Source of the DNA: Ectothiorhodospiraceae bacterium WFHF3C12
GTDB taxonomy: Bacteria; Pseudomonadota; Gammaproteobacteria; Nitrococcales; Nitrococcaceae
Length of the DNA: 64,000 nucleotides
Direction of reading: 5' to 3'
Assembly (NCBI GenBank): GCA_013519935.1
Contig: JACDUA010000010.1
Location: 1-64,000 of the forward strand
Under the pieces are notes generated by a model. It did not search any database. It was not told where the DNA came from and saw nothing but the letters and a program-made list of their open reading frames with translations. Below are positions 9,072 to 18,918 of this stretch, piece by piece. A program made the translations under genes and the position numbers. Positions within the stretch are counted from its first letter, which is position 1, and each line of letters starts with the position of its first letter.

Positions 9072-9400
9072 GTCGCCGCGGGGACGCGCCTCCCACAGGG
9101 TGGATTGTGCCGCGGGGCCGGGTATCGGTTGTGGGAGCGGCGTCCTCGCTGAGATGGGGCACCCGAAAGCCGTCGCCGCGGGGACGCGCCTCCCACGGGG
9201 TGGATTGTGCCGCATGGCCGGATCATCGGTTGTGGGAGCGGCGTCCTCGCCGCGAATGCGGCATCCGCGAGCCGTCGCCGCGGGGACGCGCCTCCCAGGG
9301 GGTGGATCGTGCCCCGGGGCCGGCTATCGGTTGTGGGAGCGGCGTCCTCGCCGCGAATGAGGCATCCGAGAGCCGTCGCCGCGGGGACGCGCCTCCCACA
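9072..9400. repeat. Tandem array of ~101 bp units made of paired REP-like elements
   Basis: The word GTCGCCGCGGGGACGCGCCT begins at 9072, 9172, 9274 and 9375, and GTGGGAGCGGCGTCCTCGC begins at 9131, 9232 and 9333. The period is therefore 100-102 bp over about 3.3 units. The two words are near reverse complements, so the array alternates oppositely oriented palindromic elements, like a BIME. It lies upstream of glcD and downstream of ppsA, with no gene in 8963-9568. Related diverged copies are at 2017-2300. Confidence 0.85.
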
Positions 9401-9433
9401 GCAGCAGGGTCGTGTCTCCCAGGGCCAGATGGC

Positions 9434-9519
9434 GTAGGTCGGATGGGCTTGCCATCCGACATCGGGCCCAAGGTCGCAGGGACCTGATTTCGTCGCCGCC
9501 TTTGGCGGTGCCGACCTTT
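9434..9519. repeat. Second intergenic repeat family, copy 1
   Basis: The sequence GTAGGTCGGATGGGCTTGCC followed by ATCCGAC, then after ~35 bp GTCGCCGCCTTTGGCGGTGC followed by CGACC, forms two short stems. Related copies with the same two-stem layout are at 33261-33350 and 59862-59932. It sits between the REP-like array and the 3' end of ppsA. Confidence 0.6.
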
Positions 9520-9568
9520 GGGGCGGCAGACTTGCCGTTCCGCCGGGCCGGCCCCCAAAGGGGCCGGG

Positions 9569-11953
9569 TCAGCCGCCCGGGGCCTCCTTGCCGGCGAGGA
9601 ACAGCCAGGTTTCGACGACGGTGTCCGGGTTCAGGGACACGCTCTCGATGCCTTCGTCCATGAGCCAGCGGGCCAGCTCCGGATGGTCCGACGGCCCCTG
9701 ACCGCAGATACCCACATACTTCCCGGCCTTTCGGCAGGCCCGGATGGCCATGGCCAGCATCTGCTTGACCGCCTCGTTGCGCTCATCGAAGAGCTCGGCC
9801 ACGAGACCGGAATCCCGGTCCAGTCCCAGGGTGAGCTGCGTCAGATCGTTGGAGCCGATGGAGAAGCCGTCGAAATGCTTGAGGAACTCATCTGCCAGCA
9901 CGGCGTTGGACGGCACCTCGCACATCATGATGACCTTCAGGTCGTTCTCGCCCTGCTTGAGGCCGTTGTCGGCCATGAGGTCGATGACCCCCTTGCCTTC
10001 CTCCGGCGTGCGCACGAACGGAATCATGACCCAGACGTTGTTCAGGCCCATGTCGTTGCGGACCTTTTTGAGGGCCTCGCACTCCAGTCGGAAACAGTCG
10101 GCGAACTCCTCGGACAGATACCTCGAGGCGCCGCGGAAGCCAATCATGGGGTTTTCTTCGTCGGGCTCGTACTGGGCGCCGCCGATGAGGTTGCCGTACT
10201 CGTTGGACTTGAAGTCCGAGGTGCGCACGATCACCGGTTTGGGCCAGAAGGCTGCCGCCAGGGTGGAGATGCCCTCGGCCAGCTTGTCGATGTAGAAATT
10301 GACCGGATCGGTGTAGCCCGCGGACTGTGTGTCGATGACGTTCTTCACGTCCTGGGCCTGCTTGTCGTATTCCAGCAGGGCCCGCGGGTGAATGCCGATC
10401 ATGCGGTTGATGATGAACTCCAGCCGAGCCAGGCCCACGCCCTCGTTGGGCAGGTGGGCGAAGTCGAAGGCCCGGTCCGGGTTGCCCACGTTCATCATGA
10501 TCTTGAAGGGCAGGGGCGGCATGTTCTCGAGGCTGATCTCGCGGACCTCGAAGTCCTGCTGGCCTTCGTAGATGTAGCCCGTGTCGCCCTCGGCGCAGGA
10601 GACAGTGCAGTCGATGCCGTCCTTGATGACCTCGGTGGCGTCGCCGGCGCCGACCACCGCCGGGATGCCCAGCTCGCGGGCGATGATGGCCGCGTGGCAG
10701 GTGCGCCCGCCGCGGTTGGTGACGATGGCCGAGGCCCGTTTCATGATCGGCTCCCAGTCGGGATCGGTCATGTCGGTCACCAGCACGTCGCCGGCCTCGA
10801 CGCGGTGCATCTGCTTGAGGTCGTCGATGACCCGGGCGCGGCCGGCGCCGATGCGCTGGCCGATGCTGCGCCCGGTGGTGATGACCTTGCCGCGCTTGTT
10901 GAGATGGTAGCGCTGCAGCACCTGGCCGGTGTCCTGGCTCTTAACGGTCTCCGGCCGGGCCTGGAGGATGTAGAGGCGGCCGGTCTCGCCGTCCTTGCCC
11001 CACTCGATGTCCATGGGCCGGTTGTAGTGCTTCTCGATGATCAGGGCCTGGCGGGCCAGGTCTTCCACCTCGGCGTCGGTCAGGGAGAACTTCAGCCGCT
11101 CGGCCTTGTCGACCTCAACCGTCTGCACCGTCTTGCCGTGGGCCTTGTCGTCGCTGTAGACCATCTTGATGGCCTTCTCGCCCAGGTTCCGGCGCAGGAC
11201 CGCGGGACGCTTTTCTTCCAGCGTCGGCTTATGGACATAGAACTCGTCCGGATTCACGGAGCCCTGCACGACGGTTTCGCCGAGGCCGTAGGAGGCCGTG
11301 ATGAACACCACGTCACGAAAGCCGGATTCGGTATCCATGGTGAACATGACGCCGCTGGCCCCGACGTCGGAGCGGACCATCTCCTGAATGCCGGCGGACA
11401 GCGCCACCTGGCCGTGATCGAAGCCTTTGTGCACGCGATAGGAGATGGCGCGGTCGTTGAACAGGGACGCGAAGACGTCCTTGATGGCCAGCAGCACGTT
11501 GTCCAGGCCGCGCACGTTGAGGAAGGTCTCCTGCTGCCCGGCGAAGGAGGCGTCGGGCAGATCCTCAGCGGTTGCGGAGGAGCGCACGGCGACGCTGAGG
11601 TCCGATTTGCCGGTGCGCTTGACCAGCTCCTCGTAGGCGCCGACGATCTGCTCGCGCAGACGCTCCGGGAAGGGCGTCTCGATGATCATGTTGCGCAGCT
11701 TCTCGCCGGTGACCGCCAGGGCTTCGACGTCGTCCACGTCGAGCTCCGCGAGCTCGGCGTTGATCCGCTCGCGCAGGCCGCTCTCGTCCAGGAAGTCCCA
11801 ATAGGCGTCGGCGGTAGTCGCGAAGCCGCCCGGGACCTGCACGCCCGCGGCGGCCAGGTGGCTGATCATTTCACCGAGCGAGGCGTTCTTGCCGCCGACC
11901 CGGTCGACATCACCCATGCCCAGGGAATCGAACCAAACGACGAAGTCTTGCAA
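9569..11953 (-). CDS. ppsA: Phosphoenolpyruvate synthase
   Basis: A 794-residue protein of normal length. The N-terminal PEP/pyruvate-binding ATP-grasp domain includes [11 protein letters not shown] and [20 protein letters not shown]. The swivelling domain carries the phosphorylated histidine in [15 protein letters not shown]. The C-terminal TIM barrel has the conserved [15 protein letters not shown] and [10 protein letters not shown]. It converts pyruvate and ATP to phosphoenolpyruvate, AMP and phosphate for gluconeogenesis. The start is a TTG at 11953 behind AGGGAG. It is divergent from ppsR, which encodes its regulatory kinase/phosphorylase. Confidence 0.97.
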   Translation of the reverse strand: MQDFVVWFDSLGMGDVDRVGGKNASLGEMISHLAAAGVQVPGGFATTADAYWDFLDESGLRERINAELAELDVDDVEALAVTGEKLRNMIIETPFPERLREQIVGAYEELVKRTGKSDLSVAVRSSATAEDLPDASFAGQQETFLNVRGLDNVLLAIKDVFASLFNDRAISYRVHKGFDHGQVALSAGIQEMVRSDVGASGVMFTMDTESGFRDVVFITASYGLGETVVQGSVNPDEFYVHKPTLEEKRPAVLRRNLGEKAIKMVYSDDKAHGKTVQTVEVDKAERLKFSLTDAEVEDLARQALIIEKHYNRPMDIEWGKDGETGRLYILQARPETVKSQDTGQVLQRYHLNKRGKVITTGRSIGQRIGAGRARVIDDLKQMHRVEAGDVLVTDMTDPDWEPIMKRASAIVTNRGGRTCHAAIIARELGIPAVVGAGDATEVIKDGIDCTVSCAEGDTGYIYEGQQDFEVREISLENMPPLPFKIMMNVGNPDRAFDFAHLPNEGVGLARLEFIINRMIGIHPRALLEYDKQAQDVKNVIDTQSAGYTDPVNFYIDKLAEGISTLAAAFWPKPVIVRTSDFKSNEYGNLIGGAQYEPDEENPMIGFRGASRYLSEEFADCFRLECEALKKVRNDMGLNNVWVMIPFVRTPEEGKGVIDLMADNGLKQGENDLKVIMMCEVPSNAVLADEFLKHFDGFSIGSNDLTQLTLGLDRDSGLVAELFDERNEAVKQMLAMAIRACRKAGKYVGICGQGPSDHPELARWLMDEGIESVSLNPDTVVETWLFLAGKEAPGG

Positions 11954-12151
11954 TGTTCTATCTCCCTAATTTTTGACGAGAGGCTGGCCGGCGTGCGCAA
12001 AGCCTTCTGGGCTGCGTGCACGGTGCCGGCGGCGCGCTTTCCCACCGCTTCCGGATTCCGCTAGGATGATTCGTCATCCACTTGCCGGCGTCCGGGATGC
12101 CACGTCCCCGACGGGTGTGGCCCGCCGGACGTCGCCGCTTGCCAGGACGCC

Positions 12152-12973
12152 ATGAACGGAAAGCGCACGGTCTTTTTCGTCTCCGATCGAACCGGCATAA
12201 CGGCCGAGACCCTCGGCCACAGCCTGCTGACCCAGTTCGACGCGGAGTTTGAGCAGGTCACGTTACCTTTCACGGACAACCCGGATCGGGCCCGGGCCGT
12301 CCTGCAACAGATCCAGGGCGCGAACGAGGCCAACGGTTCGCGCTCCATCGTGTTCAGCACCATTATCGACGACGAGGTGCGCGAGATCATCCGCGGCGCG
12401 GATGCCGTCGTATTCGATTTCTTCGATACGTTCATCGCCCCGCTGGAGCGCGAGCTCGATGTGCGCTCCAGCCACACCATCGGCCGGTCTCACGGGCTGG
12501 TGGATAATACCATGTATGACGTGCGCATCGACGCGATGAACTACGCCCTCAATCACGACGACGGTGCCACCACGCGGCATTATCATCAGGCCGACATCAT
12601 CATGGTGGGGGTCTCGCGCTGCGGCAAGACACCCACCTGCATCTACCTGGCCCTGCAGTACGGCATTTACGCCGCCAATTACCCGCTGACCGACGAAGAC
12701 CTGTCCATGGGCGCCTTGCCCAAAGACCTTGAACCGCACGCGAACAAGCTCTATGGATTGACCATATTGCCGGAGCGGCTGGAGAAGATCCGTGCCGAGC
12801 GGCGGCCCAACAGTCGTTACGCCTCGCTGCGGCAATGCCAGTACGAGGTCGCGCGGGCGGAGGCGATCTTCCGTCGCGAGCGCATACCCTTCGTCAATAC
12901 GACCACGCGCTCCATCGAGGAAATCGCCACCACGATTCTTCACGAGACCCGATTGAAGCGGCGACTGTATTAA
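12152..12973 (+). CDS. ppsR: PEP synthase regulatory protein (bifunctional kinase/pyrophosphorylase)
   Basis: A 273-residue DUF299 protein. It starts KRTVFFVSDRTGITAETLGH, contains the P-loop-like GVSRCGKTPTCIYLA, and ends with the usual NTTTRSIEEIATTIL. The family inactivates PEP synthase by ADP-dependent phosphorylation of a threonine and reactivates it by phosphate-dependent removal. Divergent pairing with ppsA, with 198 bp between the starts, supports that partner. AGGA precedes the ATG. Confidence 0.96.
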   Translation: MNGKRTVFFVSDRTGITAETLGHSLLTQFDAEFEQVTLPFTDNPDRARAVLQQIQGANEANGSRSIVFSTIIDDEVREIIRGADAVVFDFFDTFIAPLERELDVRSSHTIGRSHGLVDNTMYDVRIDAMNYALNHDDGATTRHYHQADIIMVGVSRCGKTPTCIYLALQYGIYAANYPLTDEDLSMGALPKDLEPHANKLYGLTILPERLEKIRAERRPNSRYASLRQCQYEVARAEAIFRRERIPFVNTTTRSIEEIATTILHETRLKRRLY

Positions 12974-13074
12974 AATCCCCGCTGATTTTCCAGCGCCCCG
13001 GATGGGCGGCTGCTGGTCTGACGGGGCGAGAGGAAGGTCACAAACGGGCTGCGGCCCTATGCTATGATCGAGCC

Positions 13075-13539
13075 ATGCTTGCAGAACGAATCAGCCACCA
13101 ACTGGAGACCCTGCCGGCCCGCAGTTTCGCGAGTCTGATGGAGCTCTATGAGAACAACTACATCTACCTGAGGCGGCTGGCGCCCACCCTGCGCGATGGT
13201 GCCGACTACGCGGTCTCGCGGCTGGAACGCGGGGTGGATCTGCACATGACGGTGCTGGATCGCCATCGCTATACCACCAGCATCAGCCTGACGCACTTTT
13301 TCGCCACCGGAGAACGGCGCGAGGCGCTGCCGGATCTCGACGTGCGGGTCTACCACGATGCCCGGGTCGCGGAGGTGATGACCAGCTCCGACCTGGCCGC
13401 GTTCACCCCCTGGGGCCGGGATTCGGCGCCGGCGATCGGCTCCCTGGCGTGGCGGTGGGAGGTCAACCGCTTCCTCAACCGCTGGCTGCGTTACTGCCTC
13501 GGCGAAGGCCACGCGGTGCCGCCCGTGAGCCCCGCCTGA
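13075..13539 (+). CDS. DUF1249 family protein (YqiB-like)
   Basis: A 154-residue protein beginning MLAERISHQLETLPARSFAS, with MELYENNYIYLRRLAP and a C-terminal KR-rich-free segment EVNRFLNRWLRYCLGEGH typical of the DUF1249/YqiB family. The function of this family is not established. The ATG at 13075 is chosen because homologues start near this conserved motif and upstream codons lie in the ppsR 3' flank. It precedes iscR by 30 bp on the same strand. Confidence 0.82.
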   Translation: MLAERISHQLETLPARSFASLMELYENNYIYLRRLAPTLRDGADYAVSRLERGVDLHMTVLDRHRYTTSISLTHFFATGERREALPDLDVRVYHDARVAEVMTSSDLAAFTPWGRDSAPAIGSLAWRWEVNRFLNRWLRYCLGEGHAVPPVSPA

Positions 13540-13569
13540 GGCTCGCTCCGCCGGGAGGCACGTACCGAG

Positions 13570-14025
13570 ATGAAGCTCTCCACGAAAGGCCGATACGCGG
13601 TGACCGCCATGATGGACCTGGCGCTGCATGAGCAGCGCGGGCCCGTCACGCTGGCGGAGATCTCGCAGTGTCAGGGGATTTCCCTGTCCTATCTGGAACA
13701 GCTGTTCGCGCGGCTGCGCCGTCATGGCCTGGTCACGGGCGTGCGGGGCCCCGGGGGCGGCTATCGCCTGGCCCGCGAGGCCGGTGCGATCAGCGTCGCG
13801 GATATAATCGTCGCCGTGGACGAGAACGTGGATGCCACTCGCTGTGCCGGGCAACAGAACTGCCTGGGTGGGCACCAGTGCCTGACCCACGATCTATGGA
13901 CGGACCTCAGCAGGCAGATCTTCAGTTTCCTCGACGGCATCAACCTGGAGCAGCTCGCTCGCCGGCCCGGCATACGGCAGGTGGCGGAGCGCCAGGATCT
14001 TCATCACAATCGCGCGACGGGTTAA
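13570..14025 (+). CDS. iscR: Rrf2-family iron-sulfur regulator, IscR-type
   Basis: A 151-residue protein starting [20 protein letters not shown], with a winged helix-turn-helix ([32 protein letters not shown]). The three cysteines and histidine that hold the [2Fe-2S] cluster in E. coli IscR (C92, C98, C104, H107) are at exactly these positions ([16 protein letters not shown]). IscR represses the isc operon when holo and activates suf genes. Here iscS-iscU-iscA do not follow; a convergent glycerophosphodiesterase gene does. It may be an orphan second copy or the isc genes may be elsewhere. CGGGAGGC precedes the ATG. Confidence 0.9.
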   Translation: MKLSTKGRYAVTAMMDLALHEQRGPVTLAEISQCQGISLSYLEQLFARLRRHGLVTGVRGPGGGYRLAREAGAISVADIIVAVDENVDATRCAGQQNCLGGHQCLTHDLWTDLSRQIFSFLDGINLEQLARRPGIRQVAERQDLHHNRATG

Positions 14026-14070
14026 CGAGACGCGCAAGCGCTCCAGCGGGCGGTCTCCACCCCGGGACAC

Positions 14071-14802
14071 TCACCGGCCCCAGATCATCGCCTCGACATC
14101 CGCCGTCTCGACGGCATCCACGCCGCGCTCCGCCAGTTCCGACGCCCGGCCGGGGTCGTTAACTTCGTAGACTACCCATTGCCACGGTCCCTGCCACAGT
14201 TTCTGCGGGGCGACCGGCAAACGGGCATGGTCGCAGAAAAGGTATTCCGGCTTGAGCGTGCCGGCGCGCTCCTGATGGGCGCGATCCCAGTCCCGCAAGG
14301 CCCAGCCCACCGGGACCCGTGCCAGCGAACGGGCCTCCTGCAGCAGCCGTTCCTCGAAACTGATGATGATGCGTTGCCCCGCAAGCGGTTCAGACGCCTC
14401 GAGAACCGCCTGGGTGACGTCCGGGATCTGGTGGCGGGGCGGTGTGTCCCATTTGATCTCGATGAAGACGGACAAATCCGGGAACCGTGCGAGGGCCGCT
14501 GCGGCGTCAGCCAGCGTCGGCAGTCGCTCGTCGGCGAAACGCTCGCCGAAACGTTCCGGCTCCCCGACGCGCACGCCGGCCAGCGCCTCGGCGTCCATCT
14601 CGAAGACGAAGCCCCGGCGTCCCGCGGTGCGGCTGAGATCGGGGTCGTGAATGACAATGGGCACGCCGTCGGCGCTGACCCGGATATCCAGCTCCACGCC
14701 GTCGGCGCCGGCCTCGGCGGCGGCTACCAGCCCGCTGACGGTGTTCTCGGGGTAGGCCGCCGGATAGCCGCGGTGGCCGATGATACCGGGATAGTGCGAC
14801 AT
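14071..14802 (-). CDS. Glycerophosphodiester phosphodiesterase
   Basis: A 243-residue TIM-barrel GDPD protein. The catalytic motifs are GHRGYPAAYPENT, GVELDIRVSADGVPIVIHD (metal-binding Glu and Asp and the second catalytic His) and FIEIKWDT. It hydrolyses deacylated phospholipids (glycerophosphodiesters) to glycerol-3-phosphate and an alcohol. The absence of a signal peptide suggests a cytoplasmic UgpQ-like enzyme. The ATG at 14802 follows GGGAG by 4 bp; the longer open frame upstream lacks homology features. It is convergent with iscR. Confidence 0.93.
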   Translation of the reverse strand: MSHYPGIIGHRGYPAAYPENTVSGLVAAAEAGADGVELDIRVSADGVPIVIHDPDLSRTAGRRGFVFEMDAEALAGVRVGEPERFGERFADERLPTLADAAAALARFPDLSVFIEIKWDTPPRHQIPDVTQAVLEASEPLAGQRIIISFEERLLQEARSLARVPVGWALRDWDRAHQERAGTLKPEYLFCDHARLPVAPQKLWQGPWQWVVYEVNDPGRASELAERGVDAVETADVEAMIWGR

Positions 14803-14924
14803 AGTGCTCCCGCCTGGTGGGTCCGACTGTTGCGGCCTATTACACGCCCGAGCCGGGCGTCGGGGCAACACGAGCCAGGGAAGCGCTGCTCGGCCGGAGT
14901 CAAGGGGAACTGTTCAGCGTACAC

Positions 14925-16892
14925 CTAGCGGGGACGAAACGCGGCAACACGCTGGCGAAGCTCCCGCTGCCAGTGGGGGTGCGAGGCACTGCCGTAGCGC
15001 AGGGCGACGTAGAGGTCGACGATATGCTGCAGTTCCGCACGCCATTCGGGGCGCTCACGGGTTATTCGGGCCAGGTAGTCCCGCGGGCCCTCGCTGGCCC
15101 TGGGCGGATAGCCGGCACGGGCAAGCTTTCGGCCCAGTAGCTGGTAACTGCGCGCGGCCGGGTCCCGTGGGCGGCGCTCCCGGCCGCCCAGGAGGATGAA
15201 GGCGATGACCGCCAGTACGACGCCCAGGACCGTCGCCATGGCCATTGCGGTGCGTTGCCACGAGGCCAGGCCCAGGTGGCTGAGCACCTCCTGCTGAAGC
15301 TCGGGCCCGTAACCCAGCACCCAGCGGTCCCACAGGGCGTTGACCCGATCCCACTGCAGGCGCAGGTCCTTGACCCAGCTTTCGCCAAGCCGGGCCATGG
15401 CCGGCACTGGCTCGTCCTGTGACACGGCGCCGCCGAGGCCGGACTCCACCCGCGCGGGGGAAACGGCTGCCGTGGGATCAAAGCGCTGCCAGCCGCCATC
15501 CGGCAACCAGACTTCCGCCCAGGCATGGGCGCTGGACTGGCGCACGATCATGTAGCCGGCGTCGGGGTGGCGCTCGCCCCCCTGATAGCCGGTCACGACG
15601 CGGGCGGGGATCCCCGCGGCGCGCATCAACACGGTGAAGGCCCCCGCGTAATGCTCGCAAAAACCCCGGCGGGTCTCGAACAGGAACTCGTCCATGGTGT
15701 CGGCACCCAGCCGGGGTGGCTGCAACGTGTAGACGAAGGGTTCCTCCCGGAAGTGGCGCAGCGCGCGTTGCACGACCCCGCGGTCGTCGGCGGCCTGTTC
15801 GCGCCACCGCCCTGCCAGCGCCCGCGTGCGCGGGTGTACACCCTCGGGCAGAGACGTCAGGCGGCGGCGCTGCGATTCGCCAAGCCGTGGCTCCAGGGTG
15901 TGTTCGGTGTACGAGCGCAACCGGTACCGGGTGGTTTCGTAGATGCGGCTATTGGCCTTTACCTCCGCGGCTGCGGTGAGCCGGGCGTCCTTCGGTGGCG
16001 CGCCGGGGAGGTCCAGCGCCAGGAGCCAGACCTGGTTATGCGGCTGAAGATAGACCGTGTAATCCGTGGGCGAGCCCCGCAGTATGCCCTCGGGCGGATC
16101 GCCGAAATCCTGGGCTTCACCGCGGGACCAGGTGCGGCCGTCGTAAGCGTCCAGCACGGGGCCGCGCCAGTAGCGCTGATCCGCAGCCGGCGGCTCGCCG
16201 TCGAACTCCACGCGAAAGGCCACGGCGTCCGACTGGCTGAGCTGGCTGATGCTGCCGGGGCTCATCGAATCGCTGAGGCCCGTCACGCCGCCGTGGGCGT
16301 CGTCAGGCAGCCCCCAAAGCGGTCCGGAGACCCGCGGCACGAGGATGAAGAGCACCACCATCACCGGCACTGCCTGCAGGAGCAGCTTCGCGGCAGTGCC
16401 CGCGTACCGCCAGGGGCGGCCGACCGCCGTCTGCCTGGAGACACTGATCAGCACCGCCGTGGTCAGCCACACCACGCCGAGGAGGTAGAGCAGGAACGGC
16501 AGGGACTGGTCGAACAGGAACTGGGTGGCGGCCAGGAAGTAGCACAGATACAGCGTGATCAGGGTGTCGCGCTTGTCCCGCAGCTCCAGAAGCTTGAGTG
16601 CCGTCATGAGGGCCAGCAGCGCCACACCGGCGTTGCGTCCGGTTATGCTCCCGAAGGTCAGGAGGACCCCGATGGTGGCGGCGACGGTCAGGGTGATGCG
16701 CAGCCAGCGTGGCGGCGGCAACCGGCCCTGGCGCGCCAGCAGGTATCGCCAGGCACAGAGAATGAAATAGGCGGCGGTCACCCACAGCGGCAGATGGAGC
16801 GTGTGCGGCAGCACGACGGCAATGACGGTGGTCATCAGCGCGGTGATTACCGGCAGCGAGAGCCACTGGGTTGAGGACTGGGCGCTGCTCAT
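14925..16892 (-). CDS. tgpA: DUF3488/transglutaminase-like membrane protein (TgpA)
   Basis: A 655-residue protein. About six membrane segments fill the first ~190 residues, followed by a periplasmic region with a transglutaminase core. The cysteine lies in RRGFCEHYAGAF, the histidine in SAHAWAEVWLPDGG, and the aspartate in RFDPTAAV. Another membrane segment near residue 560 (MAMATVLGVVLAVIAFILLG) precedes a cytoplasmic tail. This is the TgpA/YebA-type architecture. The ATG overlaps the DUF58 stop as ATGA, so the moxR-DUF58-tgpA genes form one coupled operon. Confidence 0.93.
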   Translation of the reverse strand: MSSAQSSTQWLSLPVITALMTTVIAVVLPHTLHLPLWVTAAYFILCAWRYLLARQGRLPPPRWLRITLTVAATIGVLLTFGSITGRNAGVALLALMTALKLLELRDKRDTLITLYLCYFLAATQFLFDQSLPFLLYLLGVVWLTTAVLISVSRQTAVGRPWRYAGTAAKLLLQAVPVMVVLFILVPRVSGPLWGLPDDAHGGVTGLSDSMSPGSISQLSQSDAVAFRVEFDGEPPAADQRYWRGPVLDAYDGRTWSRGEAQDFGDPPEGILRGSPTDYTVYLQPHNQVWLLALDLPGAPPKDARLTAAAEVKANSRIYETTRYRLRSYTEHTLEPRLGESQRRRLTSLPEGVHPRTRALAGRWREQAADDRGVVQRALRHFREEPFVYTLQPPRLGADTMDEFLFETRRGFCEHYAGAFTVLMRAAGIPARVVTGYQGGERHPDAGYMIVRQSSAHAWAEVWLPDGGWQRFDPTAAVSPARVESGLGGAVSQDEPVPAMARLGESWVKDLRLQWDRVNALWDRWVLGYGPELQQEVLSHLGLASWQRTAMAMATVLGVVLAVIAFILLGGRERRPRDPAARSYQLLGRKLARAGYPPRASEGPRDYLARITRERPEWRAELQHIVDLYVALRYGSASHPHWQRELRQRVAAFRPR

Positions 16893-17845
16893 GAGCCGAA
16901 CCGGGCCAGGGCCTCCAGGCAGCGGCGGCTGTGCCGGGGGCCGTGGTCGGGCGGGATCTCCAGGCCGGGCAGCCGCAGGCCGAAGGACTGTCCCTCGGAC
17001 TCGGCGTCCAGGATCCACCGGCAGAGCCTGGAGAGCCGGGCTTCCACGCCGTTAACCGCCGTCCGCTCGTAGTCCATCCACAGCCGGGAAGCGCCTTCCG
17101 CGGCGAAGCGCTTGGTCTGCAGCTCCCGGGCGTGGCCGGACTTCCAGGCTATGTGGCGTACCGGGTCACCCGGCCGGTAACGCCGCAGTCCGGCGAAGTC
17201 CTCGCTGCCCTCGGTGCGCAGATCGCCGGTTCCGGCTCCGGCCCCGCCGGACGGCGGCGGTACGGAGCCGGTCTCGGGGCGCGGGAATGCCAGCCCTTCG
17301 GCCGCGATCCATACCGGGGACCAGGCGACGAACAGCCCCAGCGGGAACGTGGTGAACACGTCGAAGCGGGTCAGACGCACAGGGCCGCGCCGCTGCGTTG
17401 GCCGTTCCACGTGCACGATGCCGTCGCCGTTGGGTGGCAGGTCCGTGAACCCCTGGGGTTCACGCGCCATGCGCAGGCCCACGGCGATCCGTGCTTTCGA
17501 TGATGGATTGTGCAGCCGTACCGGAAAGAACAGCGGGTCCCCGGCGAACACCGGCTCCACGCGGCCCATCGTGACGCTCACGTTCACCAGGTTTGCGAAG
17601 GTGTGGAGGATGGACACCACCGAGACGCCGACCAGGAGGAAAACCAGTATGAAGATCATGCTGTTGCTGTAGTTTACCGCGCCCAGCCACATTGCGGTGA
17701 GCAGCACGACGAACAGCCAGCCGTTGCGCGTGGGCAGGATGTAGACGCGGCGATAACGCAGGCGGATGGGCGGCGTGCTCTCGCGGCTGCGCCGGCGCAT
17801 CCATCCCTCCAGCAGCGTTTGCAGCCGGCCGTACACTGCCGTCAA
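16889..17845 (-). CDS. DUF58 domain protein
   Basis: A 318-residue protein with two N-terminal membrane helices (NGWLFVVLLTAMWLGAVNYS and MIFILVFLLVGVSVVSILH). The conserved DUF58 motif DFAGLRRYRPGDPVRHIAWK is in the second half. DUF58 proteins are encoded with MoxR ATPases and often with TgpA-like transglutaminases; the complex is thought to act on envelope or periplasmic targets, though its substrate is unclear. The start is a TTG at 17845 overlapping the moxR stop, or a GTG at 17836. It ends overlapping tgpA. Confidence 0.92.
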   Translation of the reverse strand: MTAVYGRLQTLLEGWMRRRSRESTPPIRLRYRRVYILPTRNGWLFVVLLTAMWLGAVNYSNSMIFILVFLLVGVSVVSILHTFANLVNVSVTMGRVEPVFAGDPLFFPVRLHNPSSKARIAVGLRMAREPQGFTDLPPNGDGIVHVERPTQRRGPVRLTRFDVFTTFPLGLFVAWSPVWIAAEGLAFPRPETGSVPPPSGGAGAGTGDLRTEGSEDFAGLRRYRPGDPVRHIAWKSGHARELQTKRFAAEGASRLWMDYERTAVNGVEARLSRLCRWILDAESEGQSFGLRLPGLEIPPDHGPRHSRRCLEALARFGS

Positions 17846-18804
17846 GGGATCGCCACCTCCTCGAGCATGGCGGCCAGGCGGTTTTCCATGGCGGCGCCGG
17901 CATGCTCGCCGGCCGGCTCCAGCCGATGCGCCGCGACGTTCACGAAGACCGCCTGGACGTCTTCGGGAAGAACGGCGCTGCGCCCGTGCAGCAGCGCCCA
18001 GGCCTGGGCGCCGCGCAGTAGCGCCAGTCCCGCCCGCGGCGAGAGACCCTGGCGAAAGGCCTCGTTGCGCCGGGTGAAGTCCAGCAATGCCTGGATGTAG
18101 TCGATCAGCGCGTCCGAGGCGTTGACGTTGGGCACGGCCGACTGGAGCAGGGCCAGCCCGTCGGGCGTCAGCGCCGGCTCGATGCCGCGCAGCAGCTCCC
18201 GGCGGTCGCGCCCGCGCAGCAGTTCGTGCTCCGCGCGGCGGTCTGGGTAGCCCATCTCCAGCCGCATGAGAAAACGATCCAGCTGGGACTCCGGCAACGG
18301 GAAGGTGCCTATCTGGGTGCCCGGGTTCTGGGTGGCGATGACGAAAAACGGCTGGGGCAGGTCCCGCGTTTCGCCTTCGACGGTGACCTGGCGCTCTTCC
18401 ATGGCCTCCAGCAGCGCGCTCTGGGTCTTCGGCGTTGCCCGGTTGACCTCGTCGGCCAGAATCAGCTGGGAGAAGATCGGGCCCGGATGGAAGGTGAACC
18501 GGCCGGTCTCGCGCTCGTACACCGCTGCCCCGACGATATCCGCTGGCAGCAGATCGCTGGTGAACTGCACGCGCTGGAAGCCCAGGCCGAGGAGTTGGGC
18601 AAGCAGATGGGCGAGGGTGGTCTTGCCCACCCCCGGCAGATCCTCGATGAGCAGGTGGCCGCGAGCCATGAGGCAGGTCAGCGCGAGGCGCAGCTGGTGG
18701 TCCTTGCCGAGGATGACCTGATTGGCCTGATCGATCAGGCCGTGCAGGGCCTTGCGTTGAACGGCCAGGCGGTCGGCATCGAGCGGAGCGGTGGCTTCGC
18801 GCAT
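17842..18804 (-). CDS. MoxR-family AAA+ ATPase
   Basis: A 320-residue AAA+ protein with Walker A EDLPGVGKTTLAH, Walker B LILADEVNRATPKTQ, sensor VIATQNPG and arginine-finger region FPLPESQLDRFLMR. MoxR ATPases act as chaperones, often with DUF58/VWA partners. It is the first gene of a three-gene operon (moxR, DUF58, tgpA), each overlapping the next by 4 bp. It is divergent from the alcohol dehydrogenase gene, with 114 bp between the starts. Confidence 0.95.
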   Translation of the reverse strand: MREATAPLDADRLAVQRKALHGLIDQANQVILGKDHQLRLALTCLMARGHLLIEDLPGVGKTTLAHLLAQLLGLGFQRVQFTSDLLPADIVGAAVYERETGRFTFHPGPIFSQLILADEVNRATPKTQSALLEAMEERQVTVEGETRDLPQPFFVIATQNPGTQIGTFPLPESQLDRFLMRLEMGYPDRRAEHELLRGRDRRELLRGIEPALTPDGLALLQSAVPNVNASDALIDYIQALLDFTRRNEAFRQGLSPRAGLALLRGAQAWALLHGRSAVLPEDVQAVFVNVAAHRLEPAGEHAGAAMENRLAAMLEEVAIP

Positions 18805-18918
18805 GTTGCGGGCTACCTTGTTTACTGGGGTGCCGGGGTCAGGAACTGTGTCATTCTGACAAGACTGTCAGGTTTGCATAGCGAACTATGCCGCAAACAA
18901 CGGGAAAACGAGGTGAGC

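Noticed and set aside
8963-9226. Longer GlcD N-terminus
   Set aside because: It would be encoded by the intergenic repeat array; the family N-terminus fits ATG 8962.
9072-9400. CRISPR array
   Set aside because: The repeating unit is palindromic in pairs and the spacers between words are themselves repeated, so this is a REP-type tandem array; no cas gene is present.
9518-12064. 848-codon open frame on the plus strand
   Set aside because: It is antisense to ppsA, with His/Asp/Gly/Val-rich composition typical of the opposite strand in GC-rich genes; ppsA is certain.
15525-16874. 449-codon plus-strand frame
   Set aside because: Antisense to tgpA, whose membrane and transglutaminase domains are clear.
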